Of a stretch of 64,000 nucleotides of DNA, positions 1-9,799 are shown one piece after another. The position numbers and the translations under genes are program-made. Numbering within the stretch: the stretch's first letter is position 1; each line of letters opens with the position of its first letter. Source of the DNA: G965233625 sp965233625 (lineage in GTDB: Bacteria > Planctomycetota > Planctomycetia > Pirellulales > Pirellulaceae); the NCBI GenBank assembly GCA_965233625.1, contig OZ247499.1:5270001-5334000 (forward strand), in the 5' to 3' direction. The notes under the pieces are model-generated. The model ran no database searches, had not been told where the DNA came from, and saw only the letters and a list, made by a program, of their open reading frames with translations.

Positions 1-3
1 CGC

Positions 4-3000
4 ATGTCGGCAATCACCTATATCATGCGAAGTCTCGCACAGCACTGGCGGATTCATCTGGCCGTGGCGCTGGGCGTGATGGCCGCCACGGCAGTGCTGA
101 CCGGGGCCTTGCTGGTGGGCGATTCCGTGCGTGGCAGCCTGCGGGCTTTAACACTGGATAGACTGGGCAGCATTGATGAAGTGCTTGTCACCACGCGGTT
201 CTTCCGCGAAGAGCTAGCAGCCGAAACTGCCAGCAAACCCGGCTTCAAAGAACACTACTCCGCCATCACGCCCGCCATCTTCTTTCCCCGCGGCGTCGTG
301 GAACAGAAAGATAACGAAGATCTGCCCCCACGCCGCGCGGCGGGTGTCACCGTGCTTGGCGCCGGCGAGGGCTTCTGGGCAATGGGCGATGGCCCCCGTC
401 CGGAAATCGGCAAGGGCGAAGTCGTTCTGAACGAAGCACTCGCCCGCGAGTTGAATCTGGACGGCAAGGATCTGACGGAAAAAGAGTATCTCGTCACGCT
501 GCGTTTTCCCAAGTTCAACCAGGTGCCTGCTGAGAATCCGCTGGGCGAAAAAGAAGATATTGTCCGCAGCCTGCCACGGCTGAAGGTCGTGCAGATCATC
601 CCCGCCACAGGCCTGGGCCGCTTCGGCCTGCATCCGGCGCAAGGACTGCCGCTGAATGCATATGTTTCGCTCGAAACGCTGCAAGGCGCCCTGGACCAGC
701 CGGGCAAGGTGAATGCATTATTCGCTGCCGGCAAGTCGCCCACGTCGCCACCGGGCGAAGAAGCCAGCCGCGCCCTGGCCGCCGCGCTGCAACCCACGTT
801 TGAAGATTACGGCTTCATTCTGACCGAAGCAAAGAAAACCGTCCCGGCCGGCGCTGATGCCGCCAAACCTGGCGCCACGGTGTTCGACTATTTCAGCTTC
901 TCCAGCGACCGCATGATCCTGGAGGCAGACGCCCTTGCCGCCGCGAAGAAAGCCTACGCCGCGGAAAAGCCGCAACCCGTTGTTACGTACCTGGCCAACG
1001 CCCTGGTCAAACTCACCCCGGAGCAACAGAAGCCCGGCGGCCCGCAGCCAGGGCCGGAAGACGGCATCGCCTACAGCATGATCACGGGCATCGGGATGGG
1101 TAAGAGCTTCCCGCTGAAAGGCAAAGACGGTGACACAATTACGTCACTCGCTGACGATGAGATTGTGCTGAACTCCTGGACAGCCGAGAAGCTGGAAGCA
1201 TCCTTGGGCGACGTAATCCGCGTTTACTACTTCAAGCCAGAGACAGCCGACGGCGAAGCGGAAGAAATCCACCGCGACTTCAAACTGGCCGCCATCACGC
1301 CGCTAACCGAACCGGCCGAACCTTATGCGGACGAAGATCCGCCGGTGTTCAAAAAGGCGCCCACGCTGGCCAATGATCCGGACCTCACGCCATTTGTGCC
1401 CGGTGTGACAGATACGGAGTCCATCGAAGAATGGGACCTACCCTTCGAGATGACGCGGCCCATTGATGGCGACGATGACAACTACTGGAATAATCACCGC
1501 ACCACGCCCAAGGCGTTTGTATCGCTGGAAACCGGGCAGAAGCTTTTCGGCAGCCGGTTTGGCGATACAACCTCGCTGCGGATTTCCCGCACAGGCGCCG
1601 ATGGCGGGAAGCGGCTCGAGGCAGCAGCGCTCAAAGCCGACTTCCTCAAGGCGGCCAGCGATGACGACGTGGACCTGGGCTTCGCCTTTATTCCTCTCAA
1701 GCGGCGCCAGTTGCAAGCATCGGCCGGCGCCACGCCGTTTGACGTGCTGTTTCTGCTGCTCAGTATGTTCATCATTGCGGCGGCGGTTATGCTTATCTCG
1801 CTGCTGTTCCGTCTGGGCGTCGAGCAGCGGGCGTCTGAATTGGGGCTGTTGGCGGCGACCGGTTTAACCCGCTGGCAGGTGGCGAAATTGATGATGGGCG
1901 AAGCCGCCGTGGTCGCACTGTTCGGCGGTGTGGCAGGCATCCTTCTGGGAACCGGCTATGCGGCGCTGATGATTCTTGGGCTAACGACGTGGTGGGTCGG
2001 CGCCATCAGCACGCCGTTTCTTGAACTGCACGTCACGGCGCAGAGTCTGCTTATCGGGCTGGTCAGCGGGGTGCTGATTTCGCTGGCGACCATCGCCTGG
2101 CGGATCTGGCAGACGCGGAAAATCTCCGCCCGGCGGTTGTTGTCCGGACAAGCTTCGGCGCCGGTGACACGCGCGAGCAGCCGGGTCGGTGTGGTGTGGC
2201 TGGCCGTCGCGGGGCTGTTGCTGGTGGCAGCGATCGGCTTGGCGGTGCTGGCGACCAGTCTGGGCGGCGAAGCGCAGGCAGGCGCCTTTATGGGCGGCGG
2301 TTTCGCGGTGCTGACGGCTCTGTTGATTCTGGCCTGGCGGCTGCTGGAGCATGGGGGCTGGTTCGGCGGTGTGACGCGCAGCCTGACCGGGCTGGTGTTA
2401 CGGAACGCAGCGCGCAATCCGGGGCGAAGCACGCTGACGATCGGGCTGATTTCCGTTTCGGCGTTTCTGATTGCTGCCGTCAGTTCGTTCCATCTCTCGC
2501 CCACAGATAGCGGCACGGGCGGGTTCTCTATGTTCGCTGAGTCCAGTCTGCCTATTTACGAAGACATCAACCGCAGCGAAGATAAACCCGCCGGCGCCAA
2601 TATTGTGTCACTGCGTCTGCGGGCTGGCGACGATGCCAGTTGCAACAATCTGTATCAGGCAGCCCAGCCCCGCGTGATCGGCATCACGCCCGCGATGGTC
2701 AAACATTTTGACGAAGTCGCCAGGAAGAATGCGGCTGCCAAAGACGGCGATGCGTTGCCCGCGTTCGAATGGGCGGCTTCGGCGGCCAGCGGCGATCAGG
2801 TGGAAAACCCCTGGCGGCTGTTGAACGATAAACCAACGCCCGCGGGCGAGCCCATTCCCGTTGTCATCGACAAAAACACGGCGATGTACAGCCTGAAACT
2901 TTATGCAGGCGTCGGCGAGCAGTTCACGATTGAATACGACGATGGGCCCGTCACCTTCAAAGTCGCCGGGCTGCTGGCCAACAGCATCTTGCAAGGCAGC

Positions 3001-3573
3001 CTGCTGATTGGTGAACAGGACTTCAAACAGCAGTTCCCCGCCGCTTCCGGCTACCGCTATTTCCTGATTCAGCCCGAAGCAGGCGCCGCAGACCAGACAG
3101 CTTCGGCGCTGGAAGAAGCCTACGGCGATCAGGGCTTCGATGCGAAGTCTTCCGTGGAACTGCTCACGCAACTGCTGGCGGTGCAGAACACGTATTTGAG
3201 CACCTTTCAGAGCCTGGGCGCCCTGGGCTTGTTGCTGGGTGTGGTTGGCCTTGGCGCCGCGCAGTTGCGGAGCGTGCTGGAACGTCGCAGCGAACTGGCG
3301 CTGCTGCGGGCGACCGGGTTTTCGCGTACGCAACTGGGCCAGATGGTGATGATGGAACACCTGCTGCTGCTGACCGATGGCCTGCTGATTGGCGTGCTGG
3401 CGGCGGCGGTCAGTGTGGCGCCGCACTACTTCACGGGTGGAGCACAGGGCATTCCGCTGCTGGACCTACTGGCCATGCTGGCGGGCATCTTCATCGCCGG
3501 CGCTGTGGCCGGCTTCGCCGCCATGCAAGCCACGCTCACGGCGCCTCTACTGGGCGCCCTGCGCGGCGACTGA
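4..3573 (+). CDS. FtsX/MacB-type ABC transporter permease, large (1189 aa)
   Basis: Inner-membrane permease subunit of an ABC exporter, probably handling lipids or lipoproteins or acting mechanically like MacB/LolE. One membrane segment lies near residues 17-38, followed by a very large extracytoplasmic region to about 575. Two FtsX-like modules follow: the first near 580-665 carries 'RASELGLLAATGLTRWQV', and the second near 1070-1180 carries 'RSELALLRATGFSRTQLGQ'. Both are the cytoplasmic coupling motif of the family. Four or so further helices lie between them. The ATG at base 4 gives a natural N-terminus (short cytoplasmic tail then helix), but no upstream sequence is available to test it. 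The partner ATPase is presumably upstream, outside the window. The next gene, an RND exporter, starts 35 bp downstream, so the two may be co-transcribed. Substrate unknown. Confidence 0.85.
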   Translation: MSAITYIMRSLAQHWRIHLAVALGVMAATAVLTGALLVGDSVRGSLRALTLDRLGSIDEVLVTTRFFREELAAETASKPGFKEHYSAITPAIFFPRGVVEQKDNEDLPPRRAAGVTVLGAGEGFWAMGDGPRPEIGKGEVVLNEALARELNLDGKDLTEKEYLVTLRFPKFNQVPAENPLGEKEDIVRSLPRLKVVQIIPATGLGRFGLHPAQGLPLNAYVSLETLQGALDQPGKVNALFAAGKSPTSPPGEEASRALAAALQPTFEDYGFILTEAKKTVPAGADAAKPGATVFDYFSFSSDRMILEADALAAAKKAYAAEKPQPVVTYLANALVKLTPEQQKPGGPQPGPEDGIAYSMITGIGMGKSFPLKGKDGDTITSLADDEIVLNSWTAEKLEASLGDVIRVYYFKPETADGEAEEIHRDFKLAAITPLTEPAEPYADEDPPVFKKAPTLANDPDLTPFVPGVTDTESIEEWDLPFEMTRPIDGDDDNYWNNHRTTPKAFVSLETGQKLFGSRFGDTTSLRISRTGADGGKRLEAAALKADFLKAASDDDVDLGFAFIPLKRRQLQASAGATPFDVLFLLLSMFIIAAAVMLISLLFRLGVEQRASELGLLAATGLTRWQVAKLMMGEAAVVALFGGVAGILLGTGYAALMILGLTTWWVGAISTPFLELHVTAQSLLIGLVSGVLISLATIAWRIWQTRKISARRLLSGQASAPVTRASSRVGVVWLAVAGLLLVAAIGLAVLATSLGGEAQAGAFMGGGFAVLTALLILAWRLLEHGGWFGGVTRSLTGLVLRNAARNPGRSTLTIGLISVSAFLIAAVSSFHLSPTDSGTGGFSMFAESSLPIYEDINRSEDKPAGANIVSLRLRAGDDASCNNLYQAAQPRVIGITPAMVKHFDEVARKNAAAKDGDALPAFEWAASAASGDQVENPWRLLNDKPTPAGEPIPVVIDKNTAMYSLKLYAGVGEQFTIEYDDGPVTFKVAGLLANSILQGSLLIGEQDFKQQFPAASGYRYFLIQPEAGAADQTASALEEAYGDQGFDAKSSVELLTQLLAVQNTYLSTFQSLGALGLLLGVVGLGAAQLRSVLERRSELALLRATGFSRTQLGQMVMMEHLLLLTDGLLIGVLAAAVSVAPHYFTGGAQGIPLLDLLAMLAGIFIAGAVAGFAAMQATLTAPLLGALRGD

Positions 3574-3608
3574 TCTTCGCACAACTTCCGCCCGGAACTG
3601 ACTGATTT

Positions 3609-5867
3609 ATGGAGTATTACGCTCAGCTGTTTGGCTTGCGGCGTGGCTGGCTTGCCGTGCTGGTGATTGTGGCGTTGTGTGGTTCGCTGGGGGCGATGTC
3701 GTTGTTGCGCGTCGATAGCGATCCGCGGACGCTGGTGACTTCTGCGTCCGGCGCCTACGATCAGCTTCAACAGCTGGAATCAGATTTCGGCGCCAGCGAT
3801 GGCGACTGTCTGATTCTGCTTCAGTCAGAGAGCAACATCATCTCGCCCGCGGGCGTGCAGGTGGTGAAACAGATTGTGGAAGAAGCCGCCGCCACATCAG
3901 GTGTTGAGCGGGTGGAATCGATGCTGGATGTGCGCGGCAGCAGAAGGCTGGGCCGGTTCCTGCTGCCTGTGATTCCACCTTCACCTGATGTCAATCAAGA
4001 ATGGTTCCAGCGTGCGCGGATTGAAGCCCGGACGCATGAAGTGCTGAATGCCGGCATACTCTCGAAAGATCAGAAAACCACCGCAGTCGTCATCCGCCTC
4101 GAGGATGCCACCGAAGGTAATGACGAACATGTGAAACAGATGGTGCAGAAGATCAACGCCATCGCTGCGAAAGCAACCTCCGGCACAAAGATCCGCGCCG
4201 CGCAGACCGGCTTGCCCATCCTGCGGATGCAGATGCTGCGGAGCCTGATGAACGACCAGTTGAAATTCAACCTGCTGGGAATCTTCGCCGCCAGTTGCGT
4301 CAGCCTGCTGGTATTCCGCAGCGCGATCAGCACCGTGGTGGTGATGCTGTCTTCCATGACGGGCGTGGTGTGGACGATGGGCGCCATGGCGTTGCTGGGC
4401 GTGCCTGTGAATTTTATTACCAGCGTGATTCCGCCGCTGGTGCTGGTAATCGGCGTTGCCGACGCGACGCACATGCTGATGGAAATACGCCGCGCCGCGC
4501 GGACGGGGCTGGCGCCGGTGGAGGCCGCCCAGGCGGGCATCCGCGGGGTTGGTTTCCCCTGCATGTTGACGTCGCTGACGACGATGGTTGGCTTCGGTTC
4601 GCTTTATATGGCCAGCATCGAGCCGGTCCGGCAGTTCGGACTGATTGCCGCGCTGGGCTGCGTGCTGAACTATGTCGCCGTGCTGCTGGTCGCACCGCTA
4701 CTGAGCGCGACACCGCTGGGCAAGCGGCTGGGAGGTGAAGCCCTGATGTTGCAGTCGGCGGCGGTGTGGATCGCCGGCGTGCTGGAGTTCTTCACGCATT
4801 ACCGCTGGGCGGTGACCATCGCGGGCGTGCTGCTGACCTTCGCCAGCGGCGTGCTCACGCTGCAGCTTGAAGCGGAAAACAGCCTGGCGGAAACGATGCC
4901 CGCCGGTCAGAAGGCGTACCGTACCTTGCGTATCTGTGACCGGGAACTTGGCGGCGTCCTGCCGGCGAATGTGGTGGTCGAGGCTCCGGCCGGTGTGCCG
5001 CTGGATTCGCCACAGACCATGCAGGTGCTGCGCGAAATTCACGCCGTGCTACGCGAGCAGAAGGACTTCGGCCAGCCGCTTTCGATTCTCAGCACCCTCG
5101 AATCCATCACCGGCGATAACGAAGCAATTGATGGCGCCGCGATGAACGGCTTTCCTGAGGAAGTGCGGTCGCGGTTTGTTAACGACGCGACGCACCGGCT
5201 GCTGGTGACATCGCGTTTTCCCGATGCTGGCTCACGGGCGCTGGCGCCGCAGTTCGATGCGGTGGACGCGGGTTTGCAGCAGGTGATGAAGCGGCATCCG
5301 GGCTTCCGCGCGACGTTGACCGGCGGCAGTGTGGTGGCGTTCCGCAATCTGCGGAGTATCGTTAAAGATATGTGGTCCAGTCTGCTGACGGCGTCGGTGG
5401 TGATTGTGTTCGCGCTGATTATTGCGTTCCGTTCGCTGCCGGCTGGACTAATCAGTATCGTGCCCAATCTGTTGCCGCTATTCTGCGCGGGCGCCGCGAT
5501 GGTGCTGTCGGGCAGAACGCTGGAAGTGGGCAGCGTGGTGGTGTTCAGCATCTGTCTGGGGATTGCGACGGACGACACCATCCATTTTCTGGCCCGTTAC
5601 CGGCACGAACGTCAGGCAGGACTCGCGCCGCGACCGGCCGTACGTCAAGCGATGGAAGTCGTGGGCGAAGCACTGCTGGTGACCACGGTGCTGTTGACCA
5701 TTGGCTTCGCCTCACTGGCCTTGAGTGAGATTCCTTCGCTACGCAGTGTGGGCATGCTATCGAGCATTGCCCTGGTGACGGCGTTGCTGGCGGATCTGGT
5801 GCTGCTGCCGTCGCTCATCCTGTGTGTTTATGGTAGCCAGGGAAAAACCACCCCAGCGGATCAATAG
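3609..5867 (+). CDS. RND superfamily / MMPL-type exporter (752 aa)
   Basis: Membrane exporter of the RND superfamily in the short single-chain form (MMPL/HpnN/Patched-like), driven by the proton gradient. The chain is an internal duplication: a helix at about 13-33, an external loop, a helix bundle at about 220-365, a helix near 400, a second external loop and a second bundle from about 590 to the end. Each half has the equivalent charged segment, 'IGVADATHMLMEIRRA' in the first and 'GIATDDTIHFLARYRH' in the second. The Asp pair in the second is the expected proton-relay position. It follows the FtsX permease by 35 bp, which suggests a shared envelope-export role. Hopanoid or lipid transport is possible from family precedent, but the substrate cannot be read from sequence. 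Confidence 0.85.
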   Translation: MEYYAQLFGLRRGWLAVLVIVALCGSLGAMSLLRVDSDPRTLVTSASGAYDQLQQLESDFGASDGDCLILLQSESNIISPAGVQVVKQIVEEAAATSGVERVESMLDVRGSRRLGRFLLPVIPPSPDVNQEWFQRARIEARTHEVLNAGILSKDQKTTAVVIRLEDATEGNDEHVKQMVQKINAIAAKATSGTKIRAAQTGLPILRMQMLRSLMNDQLKFNLLGIFAASCVSLLVFRSAISTVVVMLSSMTGVVWTMGAMALLGVPVNFITSVIPPLVLVIGVADATHMLMEIRRAARTGLAPVEAAQAGIRGVGFPCMLTSLTTMVGFGSLYMASIEPVRQFGLIAALGCVLNYVAVLLVAPLLSATPLGKRLGGEALMLQSAAVWIAGVLEFFTHYRWAVTIAGVLLTFASGVLTLQLEAENSLAETMPAGQKAYRTLRICDRELGGVLPANVVVEAPAGVPLDSPQTMQVLREIHAVLREQKDFGQPLSILSTLESITGDNEAIDGAAMNGFPEEVRSRFVNDATHRLLVTSRFPDAGSRALAPQFDAVDAGLQQVMKRHPGFRATLTGGSVVAFRNLRSIVKDMWSSLLTASVVIVFALIIAFRSLPAGLISIVPNLLPLFCAGAAMVLSGRTLEVGSVVVFSICLGIATDDTIHFLARYRHERQAGLAPRPAVRQAMEVVGEALLVTTVLLTIGFASLALSEIPSLRSVGMLSSIALVTALLADLVLLPSLILCVYGSQGKTTPADQ

Positions 5868-5959
5868 CAGTTCCGGGTGTGGCTTGCCGCTGACGGTGCG
5901 GCCAGACACAATAGGACTTCGGAAAACACTAGGACCGTTTGCAACGGGAATGATCGTTA

Positions 5960-7288
5960 ATGCCCATCAAAGTTAAATGCCAATGTGGTCAGGCGTTCAA
6001 CGCCCCCGATTCGCTCGCCGGCAAGAAGGTGAAGTGCCCCAAATGTCAGAATGTGCTGAGCATCCCGGGCGGTCAACAGCCACAGGCGCCTCAGCAACCC
6101 CGCGCACCGCAACAGCCCCAGACGCCGCAGCCTGCAAGTGATCCGCTGGGCGGCGATTTAAGTTCGCTGTTTGACGACGCTGGCCTGGGCGTGCAGTCGG
6201 GCCCGCCGGTTTGCCCGGCTTGCCAGCAGACGATGATGGCGACGTCAATCGTCTGCGTTAATTGCGGCTTCAACCGGCAGACCGGCCAGCGGATGCAAGG
6301 CGCCGGCGCCCCTGTGCAGGAAGTTGACCATGCCGAGCAGTTGATCGCTAAGGCGCGGGCGGAAATCGACAAGACGCCCATTCAGAAGAAAGGCTCTGAC
6401 TTTGGCGACACGACCAGCATCGGCGCCTGGATTCTGCCGTTGTTCCTGCCGTTTCTGTTCTGCGTATCGTTCGCCCTGGTGATGATGTGGGGCGGTTTGA
6501 TGTCCCCCTACCTTTTCGCCGCCAAGATCAAGGTGTGGGACGAAGGCGAGGCCATCTGGCTGCTGCCGATTACGTGCTGGGTTGCGGGCATTGCGTTGTT
6601 CGCCATGGGGTGGTTCTTCAATTCGCTGACAGCGCTGGAGAAACATCCGGTGCACGGGCTGATTGCGTTATTCACCGTCGGATTCTATTCGACGATTTTC
6701 GGCTACATGTATTTCTCTGAATGCCGCAAAGGCATGCTGTGCGTGTTTATCGGGATGTACATTTCATCGTTCGGCACCGTTACTGCACAGACGGTGAACT
6801 TGACCAACAACCTTTCCAAACTAAGTCAGAACGGCCAGATTCATCGCGAAGCGGAAACCAGCGGCGACCCGGAAAAAGTCGCACTCTCGAATGCCATTTC
6901 GCGGATGTACTGGTTCATTCCGCAAATGTGGATTTGGCACATCCTGTTCGCCGTGCTCTGGATCTGCGCTGTGATCCTGACCATCCGGGCGTTTGATGAT
7001 GACTGGGTGCATGGCTTCATCGCGTTGTTTACGGGGTTGTATGCCTACATCTACGGGTTTATGCACTATAAAACCTGCCTAGTTCCCAGCGTCGTGGGCA
7101 TGGTCGCGCTGTTCCTGCTGCTAGTGAATTTTGTCTTTATCGTGGCATTCAGCGCAGCGACCATCTGGCAGTATTACCCCGGCACGTTCATCCCCATTAA
7201 AGAGAAGCCCGGCGCCGCCCGGTTGATCGATGCCGATTCGCCAGAGCTTTCGCAGTGGAACGCGGCGCCTTTACGCGTGTGTGTCTGA
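5960..7288 (+). CDS. zinc-ribbon multi-pass membrane protein, unknown function
   Basis: The N-terminus is a zinc ribbon with Cys at 7, 9, 26 and 29 (CQC...CPKC). A Pro/Gln-rich linker ('PQAPQQPRAPQQPQTPQ') follows, and then a second ribbon-like CPAC...CVNCGFN near residues 84-103. The rest is four to six hydrophobic segments between about 154 and 415. The first ribbon resembles MJ0042-type and planctomycete 'CxCG...GKKVKCPKC' domains, and a similar one starts the protein at 42578-43240. No catalytic motif is visible and the function is unknown. The stop codon abuts the GTG start of the cyclo-ligase gene (TGAGTG), so the two are probably translationally coupled. Confidence 0.7.
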   Translation: MPIKVKCQCGQAFNAPDSLAGKKVKCPKCQNVLSIPGGQQPQAPQQPRAPQQPQTPQPASDPLGGDLSSLFDDAGLGVQSGPPVCPACQQTMMATSIVCVNCGFNRQTGQRMQGAGAPVQEVDHAEQLIAKARAEIDKTPIQKKGSDFGDTTSIGAWILPLFLPFLFCVSFALVMMWGGLMSPYLFAAKIKVWDEGEAIWLLPITCWVAGIALFAMGWFFNSLTALEKHPVHGLIALFTVGFYSTIFGYMYFSECRKGMLCVFIGMYISSFGTVTAQTVNLTNNLSKLSQNGQIHREAETSGDPEKVALSNAISRMYWFIPQMWIWHILFAVLWICAVILTIRAFDDDWVHGFIALFTGLYAYIYGFMHYKTCLVPSVVGMVALFLLLVNFVFIVAFSAATIWQYYPGTFIPIKEKPGAARLIDADSPELSQWNAAPLRVCV

Positions 7289-7879
7289 GTGGCGCCGACC
7301 AAACGCGAGTTGCGGCAGCAGATGCGCGAGCGTCTGCGGGCGATGCCGGATAAGGCGGCGGCCAGCCGTGAAGTGGTGACGCGGTTACAGAGTCTGCCGG
7401 TTTATCAGCAGGCGAAAGCGGTGCATGTTTACGTTAATCTGCCGGGCGAAGTGCAGACGCAGCCGCTGCTGCACGACCTGCTGAAAAGCGGCCGGCAGGT
7501 GTTTGTGCCGTACTGTGTGGAAGGCAACCAGCTAAGGCTGTTCCGCCTGAAAGACGCTGCGGAACTGACGCCCGGCGCCTATGGCATTCTCGAACCGGAA
7601 CCGGCGCTGCGCGAAGATGCGGCGCGGCGTGGCGCCGTGGAGCAGCTTGACCTGCTGATTGTGCCGGGCGTTGCGTTCGACCATCGTGGCATGCGACTGG
7701 GACGCGGCAAAGGGTATTATGACCGCCTGCTGGCTGCCCGCAGCGAAACAGCCGCCGTGGTGGCGCTGGCCTTCGACTGCCAGATGGCGCCGGAAATCCC
7801 CACCGATCCACACGATCAGCCAATGACGATGGTTGTCACACAGTCGGCAGTGTATCCTTCGCACGACGCAGCGGGATGA
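7289..7879 (+). CDS. 5-formyltetrahydrofolate cyclo-ligase
   Basis: Cytosolic enzyme converting 5-formyl-THF plus ATP to 5,10-methenyl-THF, returning a storage and inhibitory folate to the C1 pool. The 196-aa length is standard. N-terminal 'KRELRQQMRERLRAM' is the family's basic helix. 'LIVPGVAFDHRGMRLGRGKG' followed by YYDR is the diagnostic ATP/folate-binding block in the C-terminal half. The start is GTG immediately after the upstream TGA, with no separate intergenic space, so translation probably depends on the preceding zinc-ribbon gene. Gene symbols for this family vary (fthC, ygfA, MTHFS), so none is assigned. Confidence 0.92.
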   Translation: MAPTKRELRQQMRERLRAMPDKAAASREVVTRLQSLPVYQQAKAVHVYVNLPGEVQTQPLLHDLLKSGRQVFVPYCVEGNQLRLFRLKDAAELTPGAYGILEPEPALREDAARRGAVEQLDLLIVPGVAFDHRGMRLGRGKGYYDRLLAARSETAAVVALAFDCQMAPEIPTDPHDQPMTMVVTQSAVYPSHDAAG

Positions 7880-7939
7880 GTGACGTGTTTATGTCATGCA
7901 GGATATGACGGCTGTGATATCTGTTCCGGCATTGCACAT

Positions 7940-8073
7940 TAACCCGAAGCGCGAGCGAGGGGCGTTTGATGTGGAGGCGAAAACGAGGGTTTTGGGCCGT
8001 ATTTCGCTGAAAGGTGAACTTCAACGGGCGATTAGCTGCGAATTCCGGTGCCCCTCGCTCGCGCTTCGGGTTA
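7940..8073. repeat. 134-bp dispersed element with perfect 23-bp terminal inverted repeats
   Basis: The left arm (7940-7962, core 'AACCCGAAGCGCGAGCGAGG') is the exact reverse complement of the right arm (8051-8073). The internal ~88 bp begin CGTTTGAT. A second copy lies at 32294-32425 with the same arms and the same internal start. The arms plus conserved interior mark it as a dispersed non-coding element (MITE- or REP-like). A short reading frame across it gives the peptide NPKRERG, which is repeat-derived and not a real protein. It occupies most of the gap 7880-8204; nothing else was recognised there. Confidence 0.85.
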
Positions 8074-8204
8074 GTTTTCTGTGCTTCGGACTTCCGGTTG
8101 TAACGATGGCGGCGATGCCTGTGCGGACTTGCGGATGTTAAGCGGCGACGTAGGGTTTACGTCGTAGACTCTCCACTCCGTCCGCTTTCACCGGCAGCCT
8201 CCCG

Positions 8205-9791
8205 ATGACGCCCACCCCCAACGCCACCAAACCGGCAACCGGCCTGCTGGTTGTGTTGCATCCGTTTCTGTTCGCCTTGTTCCCACCGGTATCGGTGTGG
8301 TCCATTCAGCCCAGTCAGGTGCTGTTCTGGGAGTTGGGCGTGACGGTCGCCGCGGCGCTGCTGATCGCCGGCGCCATGCTGGTGCTGATGCGTGTGCTGC
8401 TGCATGACTGGGCCAAAGCCGCAGTGGGCGCCACCTGTGCGCTGGTTTGGTTTTACAGCTATGGTTACGGCAACGTGCTGAATATCGTGTTGCACACGTA
8501 CGATCTGCCGCTGGTCACGCACCGTCTGGCGGTAACGCTGGGCGCCGTGGCGATGTTCGGCGGAATCTTCTACCTGTACTGCATCCGCGATCTTCCTGGG
8601 AAAATCGTCAGTGGTCTGAACACGATTGCCATGTGCGCGATGGCAGGGCCGCTTCTGTATGTGGCTATCGCGGCCGCGACCAGCCCGACGGCGTTCCGTA
8701 GTGAAGTTCCCGCCGGTACGCCTGCGCCGCCTGAGTTTACGCTGACGAAACCGGACAAGCCACGCGACATCTATTATCTGGTGTTCGACCGCTACGCCCG
8801 TGCGGACACGCTGAAGAATCAGTTTGAATATGACAACGAGCCGTTTCTCGAAGAACTGCGCAAACGCGGTTTCTTCGTCGCAGAGCAGGCGCGGGCGAAT
8901 TATCCCAAGACAGAAATCTCGATGTCGTCGGCGCTCAACTTGACGATGCATGGCGAAACGGTGGCGCCAAAGTCGCACTACATAGACCTGATGCACAACA
9001 ACGTGGCGGGGCGGGCGCTGAAGGGCGCCGGTTACCGGTACTACCATCTGGGTGTGATGCTGGATGGCATCCGGTCGAACCCGCAGGCGGATTACAGCTA
9101 CCGTTTCTCTTACATGCCGACCGAATACACCGATGTGATGTCGGAATTTACGGCGCTGTTCCCGCTGGTTGCTTTGCGCGGACATCGCGACCGGGTGCTG
9201 GAAAAGCTGGACATGCTAGAGCGGTTGCCGGCGGTAAAGACATCGCAGCCGAAATTCGTGTACGGGCATTTTCTGGTTCCGCACGAACCCTGGAAGTTCA
9301 ACGCCGACGGCACCGATGCGATGGAAGCTTCGGCCCAGCGCAGCAACCGTGAGAACTATCGCCAGCAGCTTGTGTATACGAACAAGCGTATCCTACAACT
9401 GCTCGACAAACTGCAATCTGGCCCCGGGCCGGCGCCCATTATTGTCATCCAGGCGGACGAAGGGCCGGAACTGAAATACGCTGGCGACCGTCAGTTGCCC
9501 GCGCTGGAAAAGATGCGCAAACGCAGCGGCGTACTCTGTGCCTATTACCTGCCAGAACGCAACACGGCAGAGATCGTGCCTGCAGACGTTACGCCGGTGA
9601 ACAGCTTCCGCATTGTCTTTAACGAATACTTCGGCACGAAGCTGCCGATGCTGGAGAACCGCACCTTCTACTGGGAACACCCGACCGTGAAAGGCAAGCC
9701 TAGCGTGCTGAAAATCACGAAGCTGCTGGACGTTACCCAGGAACTAACCGCCCCGGCGCCAGAAGCAGATGAAGTGGCGGTGGACGAATAG
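8205..9791 (+). CDS. membrane-anchored sulfatase-like (alkaline phosphatase superfamily) hydrolase/transferase
   Basis: The N-terminal ~160 residues hold about five hydrophobic helices. From about residue 185 a sulfatase-fold domain begins with 'RDIYYLVFDRYARADTL', the first metal-ligand strand (usually LDGY/LDEY, here FDRY). 'ARANYPKTEISMSSALNL' follows at about 228-245, the position of the nucleophile loop in the LTA-synthase-like group, and 'VYGHFLVPHEPWKF' near 350 supplies histidine ligands. There is no CxPxR formylglycine motif, so it is not a classical sulfatase. Transfer or cleavage of a phospho-head group on an envelope glycolipid is more likely (inference). It is convergent with the downstream minus-strand gene, only 8 bp apart. 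Confidence 0.75.
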   Translation: MTPTPNATKPATGLLVVLHPFLFALFPPVSVWSIQPSQVLFWELGVTVAAALLIAGAMLVLMRVLLHDWAKAAVGATCALVWFYSYGYGNVLNIVLHTYDLPLVTHRLAVTLGAVAMFGGIFYLYCIRDLPGKIVSGLNTIAMCAMAGPLLYVAIAAATSPTAFRSEVPAGTPAPPEFTLTKPDKPRDIYYLVFDRYARADTLKNQFEYDNEPFLEELRKRGFFVAEQARANYPKTEISMSSALNLTMHGETVAPKSHYIDLMHNNVAGRALKGAGYRYYHLGVMLDGIRSNPQADYSYRFSYMPTEYTDVMSEFTALFPLVALRGHRDRVLEKLDMLERLPAVKTSQPKFVYGHFLVPHEPWKFNADGTDAMEASAQRSNRENYRQQLVYTNKRILQLLDKLQSGPGPAPIIVIQADEGPELKYAGDRQLPALEKMRKRSGVLCAYYLPERNTAEIVPADVTPVNSFRIVFNEYFGTKLPMLENRTFYWEHPTVKGKPSVLKITKLLDVTQELTAPAPEADEVAVDE

Positions 9792-9799
9792 CGGCCGTG

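Noticed and set aside
7896..8141. 81-aa plus-strand frame containing NPKRERG
   Set aside because: It translates the arm and interior of the dispersed inverted-repeat element, not a protein.
8157..9185. 342-aa minus-strand reading frame
   Set aside because: It lies antisense inside the membrane sulfatase-fold gene, is Arg/His/Gln-rich without domains, and is a by-product of GC-rich codon use.
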